From the NCBI GenBank assembly GCA_008638375.1, contig CM018036.1, forward strand, positions 1,462,001 through 1,526,000: a stretch of DNA of 64,000 bases. The letters run 5' to 3'. Positions 21,421 through 34,409 of the stretch are shown piece by piece. The number at the start of each line of letters is the position of its first letter. The stretch's first letter is position 1. The translations under genes and the position numbers were made by a program. The notes under the pieces were generated by a model, which was not told the origin of the DNA, ran no database searches, and was given only the letters and a program-made list of their open reading frames with translations. This stretch comes from Nyssa sinensis (lineage: Eukaryota; Streptophyta; Magnoliopsida; Cornales; Nyssaceae).

Positions 21421-22584
21421 TAAAGTTCTGCGTTTGGATAGTAATTCATATATGATTTTCTGAAATGTGTTTTAGACTTTTGTAATTAATTTTTAAAAAA
21501 TTGTGAAAATGCGTTTGGATATGATAATTTGAATTTTAAAAAATTTTAAAAATATGAAAAAGTGTTTGGATATAATTTGAAGAAAAAAAAAAAAGCTTTC
21601 TCCACCTTTTTAAAATACTAATATCATTAATCACCGTAATCGTACATCATACAAGTAAGATATTAAGAGTCAATATTTTTATTGTCAACCTATTTCATGT
21701 GCTACATTAGATCCTAACTCATAGTAAACTTATTTCTTCATATTTCCTCTGTCAAGAAAATTCATCACCCACAAATCTATTGACCACGATTCCTTTATCA
21801 AGCATCCACCCATTTCCATCACAACACACTACCACTCATACCCATTGTAAATCAGCACCATGACCACTAACTTTCATCGATAACCACTGACTTAGTCGAC
21901 CCTCAACGGTCACCAGTAGCCAATATTGCAACACTACCCACCACCATCATCATTGGTATAACCACCACAAACCCGTAGTGGCTGTTGCGCTAGGATGGTC
22001 ATTGTTGGTGGTGGACCATGTGTTTTATTGTGGTGACAACTGATGGTTGATGCGCAAGGGAGATTGTCGAAGTGGTGGAGTTAGTTTTCCGTGGTGGTCA
22101 TTATGAGTGTTAGTTGATGAGTCATGGTCGTAATGTCTAGTAATCAATAGTGTTGTTCGTGGTGATTATGATGTAGAAAGTCGAACAAGGTTAGGGGGTA
22201 AATAAGGATAAAAAAGAAAATCTGGTGAAGAAAAAATTTGATACTTTTGAAAAAAATTCGAAAAATAGTTTTGAATAATTTTTTTTTAAATTTAGTTTGT
22301 GAAACGTGTATCCCATCTTTTAGAATTAAAAATTTATTTTAAAAATCAATCAAAAGAAAGTCTTTCTTTGTAGTTTTCTTGGTTTGATGGTGGAAATTCT
22401 TGAAAGGAAAAGAGCCGTCATGATCGTTGGTTTGAATTTGTAGGGCGGCTGGCTTTCAATTTTAATTAAAAGCCAAGAAGAAGGGCAAAAAGGAAAAAGC
22501 ACAAGTTCAACCAAATCTTACATCCATGGGCGCGTGACTAACTCTACGAATACTGATTTAGATTGCTATCATATGTTTATATTA

Positions 22585-23000
22585 CGACAAATTACACTCA
22601 TCTCTTATTGATTTTTAAAATTATAATAATTTTATTTATTTTATTTAATAAATGATAATTATTTTTTCACTTATTTTTTAAAATAATAAAATTATATTTT
22701 TCATATTTTTTTAATTTTTTTAAATTTTGACCATTTTTTATTTTTATTTTCAAATATTAAAATCTTAAATTTATTTGTATATAAAATAAAAATAAATTAT
22801 TTATCTTAAATTTATTTTTAAATAAAATAGAAAAATTATTTAAAAATTTTTTGGAAAAATTGGTTAAAATGAAAAAATTCAAAAAAAAAAAAAATGAAAA
22901 GAACAATTTTGTAATTTTTTAAAAAATAACTAAAGATGAGTATTTGTAGTTTGTCAGAAAAATTAGTATAATTGTTAAAAATTTCGTAAGAAATTAATTT
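22585..23000. repeat. very AT-rich repeat family B, copy 1 (self-complementary)
   Basis: A and T make up nearly all of this stretch. It has a TTTTGACCATTTTT block near its left part and an AAAATTGGTTAAAAT block near its right part, so the two halves are roughly complementary. The same layout recurs at 60740-61160. It may be a decayed fold-back element, but the low complexity makes this uncertain. Confidence 0.35.
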
Positions 23001-23189
23001 ACTCTTATAATTATATATAATATTAAAAAAAAGAATTTCAAAATTATTCAATTCTTGGGATTAGCTAGGCGGTGAGTCTTGAAAATTAAGAATTATATTT
23101 TCAGGGAATTTTAAATTCTAACCATGATAAAGACTTGTTTCGTAGAGTCAAATTTGACTAAGTCTTTTTTTTAAAAAGGGATAATTATC

Positions 23190-23580
23190 TTGATATTTTC
23201 TGAGTTATTTAAAAATTATAAAAATCTTTTCATATTTTTAAAAATTATTTTAACATTTTCTATGTTGACTGATAAGATACACGTTCTTCAATTCATACAA
23301 AATTAGTCACTGAATTTCACTCAAATTTATTATATGAATAAAATACTCATATATATTATACCGATCTTCCTATTTTTTCAGAAATCACATACAATATTAT
23401 TGTAGTTATCATATGTCATAAGAAAAGTCTATATAATTATTTATAAGTATAAAATAGTAAATTCATGTTTTGGGTTAACGTTAATTTTTTTTGACAATTT
23501 TAATAAGAAATGTCACTTTAACATTAGAAATTACAAAAAAAAAATACTTATGTAATTATGAAATATTACATAAAACAGTA
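23190..23580 (-). repeat. AT-rich dispersed repeat family A, copy in reverse orientation
   Basis: Contains the reverse-complement phrases of family A, for example TATTATACCGATCTTCC then ATTTTTTCAGAAATCAC, and further on GACAATTTTAATAAGAAATG. The order is what an inverted copy predicts. Boundaries are approximate. Confidence 0.45.
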
Positions 23581-26303
23581 GGATAAATTTAAATAAAAAG
23601 AAAAGTGAGAGAGAAATATTATGTTGAAAATTAAGAAAGTGCAACATTGCTGAGAATTAATGTGGGCTCATGTTTGATGACCAAGAGCGTGATGTAAACG
23701 CGTTTGGAATAGCGCGGGGACTAGGTGGGCCGGTCAAGGGACCCACAGTTGTCTAACCGTAACGAAGACTCTTCCAATTCCGATGGCTTACACAAACACG
23801 TTAACGTGTGAGCTCTCCCCGTCAGCGATCATTAGTAATCGTTAGATCAGTTGACCGGCGCTGCCTCCTTCTTTGTACACTTGCGACTACTTTGTCTGAC
23901 CCTCTAGAAGCGTGCGATCGTGTAATACTTGGATGGAAAACCCGTATGAGTGAGACATACCTTGTAAGATTTCACAGTGCAGAATCCATACTAACATTAA
24001 AGGAGTATTGATATTTGCTTGAAATAAATTGAATAATTATAGAAATTCTTTCATTAAATTTAAGATTTTCAAATGATTGTGCAATTCAAATAAAAGTTTA
24101 TAAAATTAAAAATTCAGAGTTCATTTGGTTCAATTTAATAACTTTTAAAATAATTTTTTTAATAAATTAACTATTTCATTCAATTATTAAAAATTATTTT
24201 TTCAAAACGAACTTTTTTTTTTCTGTACTCATCCATAAGCTGATTGTGATGTCAACCTTTGCCGTCAAATCCATACATAATTTTCAAGCGCGCGCACACA
24301 CACACACACATATATATATATTTATATATATTTCAAATTCCATTCAACCCTGAGGGCTGTTTCTGTTTGATCATTAAACAATATATATATATATATATAT
24401 ATGTATGGATATAAACTTGTGGAAAAGTTATACTATTAGAATTTCAGTAATAGGATGTGAAAGGATGTACGGAAAAGTCACCATCAGTCTGGGAGGAAAT
24501 TTCTTTGAAGTTTTCACTTCCAACCTTTTCCACCGTAACCTGGACTGGAGCAATTCATGTTCTTATTTTGCGCGTTTGGCTCGATACTTCCATGTCGCCA
24601 TTAATTACAGTTGTCATTAATGAAACTTGTGGTGTTAGGTTCGGTACCATTATTGGTTATTCCAACCCTAAATAATATTATTTCAATCATATCAAAGTAA
24701 TATTTTAATATTTTTATAATATTAAAATGTTATTATTTGAAATTTTTGATTTAATAAAAAAATATCAATTTTTAATCAATAAATCTAAAAAAAGATGCTA
24801 ACATGGCATTAATAATATTCTGTTATCCATGATGCTGTATATTGCCATGACAAATATCAATAATTGGAGCCAGAAGTTTGGCAAGTTTGGCGGTAGCAAC
24901 TTGTTTGACCGGAGCTTGGAGGGGCTCTTATTGAAAGTTGTGGTCTTGGCTGTTCGACAATAGAGATTGGGTTTGACCTAAACAAATAATCATCCAGAAG
25001 GGGGGAAAAAAACTTTGGTGGACAGTCAATTGCTAAAACGGTAGCTCAAATTTCAGAATCTTCTGCGTTTACCGGAATTCTTTGTTCATTTTACAAAAGG
25101 CCGTTCTTGGTAATAGATTTTGAGTTGATTCTGATTTTAGTTGAATTCAATATAAGGTAAAAACTGATTTTTTTTTTCCCTCCCAAATGAATTGACTTTT
25201 TTTTTTTTCGACTAGTACCCAGATGAATTGACATCTTAACAATATTAAAGCCAAATTCCCAATCATCCACAAGAGATATTTTAATTTTAGTGGGGATAAT
25301 GTAATGGTTGAGTGTGATTTTAGTTTTGAGTGATAAGGAAGATTGGTCCCGAGTATGATATCATTTGAACTTGATTTATATCAAAGAAAATGACATGTAT
25401 GATTTAACTCTTACTTCAATCAATTATAGTATTGTTGTTTACGACATTGTTAATAATCAAATGTCTAGATATTTTTTAGCAGGTATAATACACTACGTAA
25501 TAATATACTCTATTAACAATAGTTTATCATATGTATTATGTTATACTTAAAAAAAAAAAAAAAAAAAGAATCATATTACACATGAATCATTGTTCTAGTC
25601 ACGTCCAAGAATTTCCCATCATATACCATGCCCAAGTCAAAGTGACACACGACATTTTAGATTGAAGGCTACAAATGTGACCAGAATGAGAAACACGCTG
25701 ATCCCTATAGCAAAGCCAGCAAGTTTTTCACAACCCATTCAAATTCTCGGGCTAACGCAAATTCAAATGGTTGTAAAAATGGTTAGAAACAGATGACTTT
25801 GCACCTCGTTGTACACGAATTGTATTGGATTTTGAGCTGTAATTTGGGGATGGCCGAACAACACACTTCACTTGGCCCTCGCAAACATGCAATATGCTTA
25901 TATATATATGAATTATACACATGCTTTCCTCATGGTTCGAAAGCCAATGCGATACCTTTTAGTCACCATTCTCATCTCAAGGAATGCCAGCGAGCAATTG
26001 CTCCCTCGGGCTCGTCCAATGATAGGGAAGTGAAGTGCGCCTTTTAAAGCAAAAAGGTAAAGATAAAAGATTAATCATTCAGCAGACATCAAATCATATT
26101 ATAGCAATGTAGGAGAATAGCAATATCTCCAAACTTTACCAATTATTTATTGACTATCAAAAAGGAACCCGTGACAAGCCAAACAGCATGATCCTCATCA
26201 TAAAGATCAATAAAAACAACTCTTGAGTGAAATAAAATACTGTGCCACCGACTAAGAAAAAGTGAATCAAAGAATGAAAAGCCAACTCGTTCTCTCAGAT
26301 GCC

Positions 26304-29300
26304 TTATCTTAGAAGGGATCTTGTCAAATGATCACGTGCTGTAGCCAAAGCTTGAGTTATAGTCTGCAGATATTGAAGTACATGTTAGGTTAGATTAACA
26401 CCCAAAATAAGGCAAAAAAGGCCTAGCTGTAGGTGTAAGTTATATTGTTAGAGATGATGAAAGTGTAGAAGTTGGCATTTGCGGGGTTAGTGTGACTTGC
26501 ATCCAAGCAATTCTCAACAAATTGTGTCTAAGATTAAATATTTCTATTGGCAATCAACTACTACTGCTCTATTCTATTAAATGGTGGATTATTAGTTTTT
26601 GATGAAAGTAGAAAAGAGTACAACTTTCATTACCTGCTCAGACAAGGGTGCCCCAGCATCCATGCTATGGGTTGCTACTTTTCCAGCAATGTTATTGACA
26701 TCCGTTTCAAGAATCATCCTGCCATTTAACATATTACAAAGAAAGAAAAATGAACCTTTTCTTGATCACGATAACTTCTAGGATGAAAAAGAAATAGCAC
26801 CAAGTTCATTGAATGCAGCATATGGGAGAAACTAACTTTTGTAAACAAGGAAGCTTGGCGAGAGAAAATATATAGTATTTCATTTAAAGAAGGTTAAATG
26901 TTCATGTGGTGGGATGAAGCACACACCCCTTTTCTATAGCCATACTTGATTCATCTAGTGGACTGATCTCAAATTTATCATTTATAGATTGAAAGAAAAC
27001 AATTCTTGTATTCAGAATTAGGTACATGAGCTGACAGCCATTTTGAAGCCATGAGACTAAACTTAAAATTCTTGAATAGTTTCTTTGTTGAAGGGAGCAA
27101 AAAGAAGGCAAATAAAAACCAACCACAAAATGTAGAGCTGATTTACTACCTTCCCTTCGCCCACCACCACCACATGATCAATTACCCATATTTAACCTAC
27201 TAAAACAATAATGAACTAAACCTGCTAGATTTGATTCCGACTTAGATTTACAGAAGTTTCAAAAGTCTTGAAACACGTCGAGGAGGTGAAAGAAATCCAC
27301 ATATCATAAGAGTTGAATTTTTGAGTGTTTTTGGGTTCCCCAATTCAATAAGAACTAAGTTGGAAATGACGCACAGCTTGAGAGTGATTATTTTGGTCAA
27401 TTTTAGTGAAAAACAACGAAAATTTATAGAGATTTTTCGTTCCAGAATGAATGATTGTTTACATTGGCATTACCAAGTAAGCACATGCAATGATATACTG
27501 AGAAGAAAGTATGAAGCAGGCTGCAGGCTAGAGGGTGCGACAAATGCCCCCCCCCCCCCTCTCTCATGATGTTATCTATCATCACCACTCTTATTGCATC
27601 TTATATTTTTGTTCCCCAAACAGTTTCAACATACCACTGAAGATTGAGTTTAATGGCATGATGCATCAAGCAATTCTATTGTATGCCTAAAACCACGAGT
27701 ACTAAATGATTTATAGGAATTTTGATGGTATCCTAGCCAAATAATGTGTAATTCGTTGGCTGTGATTGGGTGACATTCCTATTCCTAAGGTCAATCTCCT
27801 CATGGATTGAGGCTAGAAATCTGAACATAGATCAAGCAAGAAGTTTAGAAGATTGTATAATTCATTGCAAGACATCTTAGATGTTACCGCTTGGACTGAG
27901 GAAAGAATCAGATATATCCAAACTGCTTGTGACTTGGGAATATTCAGGTGCTAACCAAAATCAATTATGACTTGGGAACTACACGGATTTATGTTCATTA
28001 ACCCAACTGAAAGGAAGAAATCATACACAAGAAATGTCTGACAATATCAGGTTCCAAGTGAAAGGCCCTCACTAAGAGGGGTTAGAATTTCACATGCTTA
28101 TCTCGGGGGAGAGAAGAAAAAAGAAAAGAAAAGTAAAAACTCATACTGGAATCAATGCTAGTTGTTCCAAGCAAAGGATGCAAATTTTAGAACGGCATCC
28201 ACTGACAAAAATACACATAACTGGTATCCTGACTTTGCAACACAAACTACCATGTGAATTACGGCAAACAATCTCACTAGAAATGAACATAAGCACTGAT
28301 AACTGGTAATTTCCAAGTTTAATTGTCAATGTTCAATGTTTATGTCCCCTTATCACACAAATTATTCCTGCCAAATGGGTGAACTGTTCTGGACAATGGT
28401 AATTTGATGCAATAAAAGGGGTATCTTCCACCAAAGAATCTCTTTAGTAGATACTACTTTCTTAAATTTGTTCTGTTTGAAATGTTACTTCTAATTCAGA
28501 GAAACGAACAGTGATGAGTAGCTAATCTAGTAAAAGAAAAGGATATGGAATGAACAGTCAAAACTCGCATATACATCAAGCATATCAATAGAGAAGCATT
28601 TGCTTACCCTCCATCAACAATCTCGTCAAGGCATAGAAGAATAAGATCAAGGTTCTCAAGGGCCTCCATTTTTTCAACATTATTCCTACAACGAGGGCAT
28701 GCCAGATTAGACAGCATAAAAGCACAGACTGAGATATCATCAGAATTGCAATTAAAGAACATTGGCAAAAGTTATAACCAAGAAAACCTTAGGAGAAGGG
28801 TAACTGAATCAAAGAACCCCTGAAGAACTGAGGCTAGGATTAGTTCATTTTCATCTTCACCTCCAGTCACAAAAAAGTGCAGGTCCTGGATGAACTTATA
28901 GACAACAATGTAGTTCTCAAACATTGCTATCTCCGCTGTAGATCATAATATAGACACATTAATAGACATCAACACAATAAAGAAGTACAATCTATAACCA
29001 TCCCAGCATGCAAAATTGATCTCCTTCATCTGTGGAAAAAAGATTGACCAGTACAGAAAGTTAAATCGTTTCATACTGTTTGCAAAAACATGATGTTTTT
29101 TTTTTTAAAATAAAGGAAAAAACATTTACAAGGTGATTATCTCTCCCAATAGTAAGGAGAAAGCATGAAGAAAACTCAAACGTTTGCCAAATATAGAAAT
29201 CAACACGTAACCAGATATATTAATATTCTTCAACAACAAAATCTCTAGTCAATTAATTATAATAAACAAGAAGGCATGGGGTAATTGGTCAGTTGACATC

Positions 29301-31027
29301 CCTCATGTTGACCAGATTCAAGCCAGTAATGCAGGTTTCATATTGATTGAGCTTGGAAGCCATATATAAGAAATGAAGGCAGGCACTATATTTGCACTGA
29401 GTGCCCAAGTGATAATTGCATTTGTGATTATATTGCTCCCTCCATTATCTAAACTGGCAGGCACTACATTGTACTGAGTACCCCATGTGATACATGATAT
29501 TGTATTGTGATTACAATGCTCACTCCATTATCGTAAACTGCATAGAGTGAAAACTCAACCATTGACTCTCCAAGCATTTCATCCATGAGTTTTATTTGGC
29601 TAATGTGAAATTTTTGGCTTCAATTTAGAAATTCTTGTTTCCAATGAATGAAGCTGTATTCACATTTGAAAATCTCTCTCTCTCTCTCTCTCTCTCTGCT
29701 TGATAAGTAAGAGTTGAAACTCTCTTAAAGCATATCAGACATCTCATAATTCGAAATTCACTACAAAGCAAGCACAAAGAACTGATCAAGCACAAAGGTA
29801 ATTCATTTGGATTGAACTAGAGAGGATTTTGAGAATCATGGAAACTACAGTGATGCTAATGGTTAAAGTGTGGCAAATTTCATGGACAAAGGAGTAAAAG
29901 ATTGTATTTACTTTCAACTGTCAGTTAGTGACTGGATGCAGATGCTATCATACATAAAGTTGTTGAACTTGGTCATTTTAATCATGCTATCATTCTCTAG
30001 AATGTTAAAATATGGTTTAAGTTCTGGAAATTTAAATTTATTTCCTAATTATATATAAAGAAATTGACTATAGAGTGAAAGAAAAATAACTGAATGCAAA
30101 AATATGGTTTTAGTTATGGAAATTAAAATTTATTTTCTCATTAGACATTAAGAAATTAACTGTACAGTGAAAACAAAATTATCATTTAAGTAATTGGAAA
30201 TGCAGAATGTAAATGGCAGACGTTGAAAATCTGTATAATAAAATAACTAAACCATCTCACATGCACAACTTTGGTATTTATATTTTTACCATAGCTACTC
30301 AACAAGAATGCAAGAGAATATAAAGAAAAATTAGGAATGGATATAAAAATAACTGAGTTTTTGACGCTTTGTGGCCTTTGCCTAAGTTCCACCACCCTCC
30401 TTTTCTTCTTAGAATTATTGCCTATGTTCAAAAACCTCTGAATTGCGATCCAACTCTATACACACATTATTATTATTATTATTATTTACAATCTCAAACC
30501 TTTAACCCCACCCCTCCCATTAAGATGCCATGCTAATACTTTACTAGTGTGCCACAATGACTTTGGAGATCCAACTCTGTACATACTGGCTAATGCACAT
30601 TGGAGATGGAAAAATTGCTGAAGTTTCATTAATTTCCATTTAGTCTTATAGAAGCTAAATACAAAATCCAAACTAGTGCAGAAGGCAATTCTAGTAATAC
30701 ACATTGAACTAAGATGAGGATATTTCCTCTCTACCGGTACAGATGATGCTTTAACTTAAACTATGAAATAAAATGCAATGAAATGAATTCTTATAAATTG
30801 TAAATGCTACACTTGGTAGCTTAGTAAGGATAGGAACTGAAGGTTCCTTATTTGATACTTTAAAACAAAAACCTCCACTCAACTGTGCACAATACAACTA
30901 TCTGGCTTCATTTAGGTGAGCTTCTCAGCATGTAAAGCACAAAGTTCAAAATTTCATCAGATTTTCTATTCCTAGTTTTTGCAGCAATAAAAACAGGAAA
31001 CAAAGGACAACTTTACAAAAGAAACCC

Positions 31028-31058
<31 letters not shown>

Positions 31059-32140
31059 AAATAAATAAATAAAGGAAGAAGATAAAATAATAAAAAAAGT
31101 ACAAATCTTGGTCATACCTTCTGTTCGAGCATTTGTCTTTTGAGTCTTGGTAAACACAGATTTTTCAAAAGCCAACTTTGCACTATTTGTCGGCCAATCA
31201 TCAGAATAATACTTGACTGCTACCCGCTTCCCTTCAGAATCCAGAAGAAGAATGTTTTTTATAGTAGGGCACACATCCTACAAAACCCAATAGCAGCTGA
31301 ATTAGTATACAGTTCCAAATCTTGTAACTGAAAATTTTAAAATTGCAATCTTAAATTGCATACAAAAATATTCAATAACCACCATCTTATCATCCATAAA
31401 TTTAGCATGTACATATGCATGCACACATAAAATATGTAAATACATGCATAAATGGGTTCATATATGTATGTCTGACAGTATACAAGTTGTACGCAAACAC
31501 ATATGCATGTATGTGTATATATATATACACACACACACACACATAATTGAGTATGCCTGTCTGTGTTAGAGAGATGTGCATGATGAGCCCCTTCTCCAAA
31601 TTCAGTCTTGCATTGGATGATTGCTTTATGTGAACATCCAAAAACTAAAACAATTCATGTAATAAAACAGATCTAAGAGGAAGGCGTATAGAAATTACAG
31701 ATCCTACAAACAAATCATAAATTGGAAATGCGACAGTTGTTACGTTCACCATCCGTTTGGTGCAAAGAAAAATGGAATATCGTGTATCTTGTTTTCTACC
31801 TTCTCAACACAGCAAAAAAAGTGTATCAAACTCAATTGTATGGAGGCATTTTGTTTTTTCGTTTTCCAAACGATCAGAATCCCGAGACTGAAAATCTAAG
31901 GAGTAATTTATGTTCTTTACCACACTTTTTTCTCAGCAAACAAACAGAAGTCAGAGAAAAAAAAAAGTGAAAAACGCTTGACTAGTTTTTGGAGAAAATG
32001 GGATTAGATCTTATAAAAGTTGCATGGAAATTGTTGGCAAATTGCAGATTCACAGGGATTTGAGTTTTAGGAAATTGTTGAATCGCAGAAATTACAGAGA
32101 AGCGAGAGGGACTCACTCGATAGATGGAGAAGTTCGCCAT
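26304..32140 (-). CDS. coatomer subunit zeta (COPI coat)
   Basis: Small longin-fold subunit of the COPI coat, which forms Golgi-to-ER and intra-Golgi vesicles in the cytosol and on Golgi membranes. Coding exons in transcript order: 32140-32117, 31277-31118, 28935-28788, 28685-28608, 26718-26634, 26363-26304; all GT-AG with matching phases, giving 184 residues, about the family length. The first exon encodes only MANFSIYR. Diagnostic segments: [20 protein letters not shown] and [10 protein letters not shown] in exon 2, DLHFFVTGG in exon 3, [20 protein letters not shown] in exon 4, and [17 protein letters not shown] at the C-terminus. The longin/sigma-like domain fills most of the chain; there are no membrane segments. 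The second intron is long (2.2 kb) and contains tandem repeats and a homopolymeric C tract. Nothing suggests loss of function. Confidence 0.96.
29378..29539. repeat. imperfect tandem duplication (unit about 78-84 bp)
   Basis: GGCAGGCACTA at 29378 and 29456 each open a copy that continues with an ACTGAGT block, a GTGAT-rich centre and CTCCATTAT ending in AAACT. It lies in intron 2 of coatomer zeta. Confidence 0.75.
29673..29698. repeat. (TC)n microsatellite
   Basis: About 13 perfect TC units in intron 2 of coatomer zeta. Confidence 0.9.
30007..30175. repeat. imperfect tandem duplication (unit about 92 bp)
   Basis: AAAATATGGTTT at 30007 and at 30099 each start a copy with the same order of features: a TGGAAAT block, TTTATTT, an AAGAAAT block and a GTGAAA end. 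It lies in intron 2 of coatomer zeta. Confidence 0.7.
31025..31048. repeat. homopolymer run of 24 C followed by poly-A
   Basis: Twenty-four consecutive C bases followed directly by a run of A, in intron 2 of coatomer zeta, about 70 bases from exon 2. The true length may differ because such tracts are hard to sequence. Confidence 0.8.
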
Positions 32141-32575
32141 TGATTGGAGCCTTTTTCGGAGACTGGAAACAGAGTATTACTCTGCCTCTGGTTGCTCTGA
32201 TGCGGCCTTAATAATAGGTTGGTCGTCTTTTTTGTCAAATGGAAGGGCAATTTGGTCCCTGGAAAAATAAAATAAAAGCATGGTGCAATAAATGGGAATT
32301 ATCATATATATATATATGGTTTTGATGTCTTCAATAATGGTAGAGATATCGATGATTATGTCGGTTTATATTTTTAAAAATAAATTTTTAATTTTAAACT
32401 ACGAGTTTGACAAAGTATTTATTTTAAGTTTTTTTTTTTAATTTTTTAAAATTTAAATTATCATATTTAAATATATTTTTATAATTTTTAAAAAAGTAAT
32501 TATAAAATTTTTAAAAAATGATATGTGAATCACTATATAAGCACAGTTTGAACTTGAAAATATGTAAGAATGGTT

Positions 32576-32732
32576 GCAGTCAACTTTCGAGATGTTCACT
32601 AATGTGGGCTTCTAATAGCTTAATAGTATAGATCATGTTGGTTATTTTATTGATTGTCATAACGCGATAGAGTTGCAACATGATCTATTGTCTATCATAA
32701 GCCCATCAGTGAACATCTTGGAAGTTGGCTGC
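32576..32732. repeat. long imperfect inverted repeat (hairpin with ~60-bp arms)
   Basis: The left arm 32576-32639 and right arm 32677-32732 are reverse complements over about 60 bases with scattered mismatches and small gaps. AGATGTTCACT and GATCATGTT on the left pair perfectly with AGTGAACATCT and AACATGATC on the right. The loop is about 37 bases. It could be a MITE remnant or a MIR-like foldback. Confidence 0.75.
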
Positions 32733-33244
32733 AAGCCTGCAACTCTAAGCAAAAATCAACCGGAGGTCCAAGCTTATACAAAATAGCCCACCAAGTTCTT
32801 AAATTATTTTGTGATTAAAATATATTTTTTTAATAACTTTTAAATTATAAATATGTTTGAATAAAATTTATATATTTAGATTCTAAAAATTAAAATTTAT
32901 CAAACAAAATTCATATTATATATAAAAATTTGAAAAAACAAATTACTAAAAAACAGTAAAATTTCAATCCGGGGGTACAATGAAATCACTGTTTTTTAGT
33001 GAGATAGTGAAATTTCATTATTTCACTAAGACAATGAAAATTCAATGTACTGGTGAGAGATTAAACCAAAAAGTAGAAAAGATAGGGATGCTAATACAAT
33101 AGTTCTAAAAATAAAATTTTACATCCAAAGTGGGTTTCAATTTATACATGATACAATAAATAAAAAATAATAAAACAAACAATGCAATTTCACTATCCGC
33201 TTCTATCAAAATCAAACAACTTGTCTGCAACTTCTCTACCTATT

Positions 33245-33556
33245 TCAAGATTCCCAAAATTTTTGCAAACCCCAAGCAGTACTCCCCAGCATAAATGACA
33301 TATGTAACAGAAAGGTAGTCGTAAAGTGCCAAAAGTGAAGAAGTCGTCTATTTTGAAGAAACCTAGGGCACATATTCCTTACATTGAAATGATTAATGAG
33401 GCAATTGTAACTCTCAAGGAGAGGATCTGTTTGAGCTAGTACACAATCGCGAAGTTCATTCAAGAGAAGCAGAAAGTTTTGCCACTGAATTTCAAAAAGA
33501 TTTGGTCTCAAATAGCTATCAAGATTGATTGAAATCATGGTTCGGTGCTCTCTCAC
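33245..33556 (-). other. 103-codon open frame of unknown status
   Basis: The minus strand is open from ATG at 33556 to the stop at 33245. The predicted product starts MREHRTMISINLDSYL and contains an amphipathic, Leu-rich middle and an aromatic-rich tail. I recognise no family. The frame lies in an intergenic region with no evident splice partners, and may be a fragment of a decayed gene or a chance frame. Confidence 0.25.
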
Positions 33557-34409
33557 CCTATCACTCTTATCGCGTCGCCGTTACTTGACGATGATCATCA
33601 ACAATTAGTTGTCTAATCAAATTAGACAGAGCTCAAAAAACATCAAATTAGACATAGCTCAAAAAACAAAAGAACCACTCGTCCTTATGAACAAAAAAAT
33701 AAAATAAAAATAAGCAAATACTTTAACTTGAATTTGATATTTTTAAGGGAGCTTATTACTGATAAACCCAATTTATAAAATGTCAAAACTATTTGGAAAA
33801 AACAACAAACATCCTCATAAAATAAAACTATTTGATCTTTTTCTTTTTCCAAAATGGTGCTTTGCAATTGGAATTTATTGGGTCCCACTTCAAAGCGTTA
33901 TTTTTGGAATTGCAACAAACACCCTCATGAATCGCATTTTATTCTACAAACTCATGTCCCCCCACACCCCAGATAGCCACTCAAGTTGTAAAGTCTTTAT
34001 GTGAAAATTGAATTTTAAGATTGAAGCTTGTCTTCCATTGAGTTGAAGTGTCTTATTGTGCAGTCCAACCATTCATATCTTCTATTGTGTAGTCCAACCC
34101 TTAAAACATGCAAAATTTCTAAATTGTTTACCCATTAAGTTAGCTAATATTTCTAGTTTTTTGTAACTAAGTTGCAATTAATATATGCCAATAAGAAAAG
34201 GGAAGCAATATAGTTCATAATAATTAGCCCCCAAACACTTTTCCATTGTTAGTAAAGTTTTCTCTTATAATTTCTACACAAATTTCAGCACCACAATTTT
34301 TTTTCAAGAAGCTACTACTAGCACTTGGCAAATTAAAGGAATTGACAATCATCTTGAGTAAAAAGAGAGAGACATGAGAGCCGCTTTGTTTGGTTTTGCA
34401 AGCTAGTGT

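Larger units (their letters stand above)
19200..26300. other. long AT-rich intergenic region with dispersed repeats
   Basis: No gene is supported in these 7 kb. It holds short AT and CT/AT microsatellites (19261-19285, 24382-24402), an AC/AT tract near 24295-24330, and members of AT-rich repeat families at 20990-21420, 22585-23000 and 23190-23580. Composition also shifts at 21780-22170, where CCA/CCACC-rich sequence gives way to TGG/GGTGG-rich sequence. Patches of more balanced composition at 19440-19800, 23640-24010 and 24400-24680 have only short open frames without splice support. The first patch could be distal promoter of the flippase gene. Confidence 0.5.
32200..34400. other. intergenic region between coatomer zeta and the EPFL gene
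   Basis: AT-rich DNA with no supported gene. The first part is the likely promoter of coatomer zeta. It contains the long hairpin at 32576-32732. A short inverted repeat also lies at about 32948-33000, where CTAAAAAACAGT faces ACTGTTTTTTAG. A minus-strand open frame at 33556-33245 is described separately. Confidence 0.5.

Noticed and set aside
31337..31641. Open frames rich in Cys, Val, Tyr and His
   Set aside because: They come from AC/AT/GT simple repeats inside a coatomer zeta intron.
12391..32140. Flippase and coatomer zeta as a functional membrane-traffic cluster
   Set aside because: They are 8 kb apart, have separate promoters and are housekeeping families. Nothing in the sequence links their regulation.
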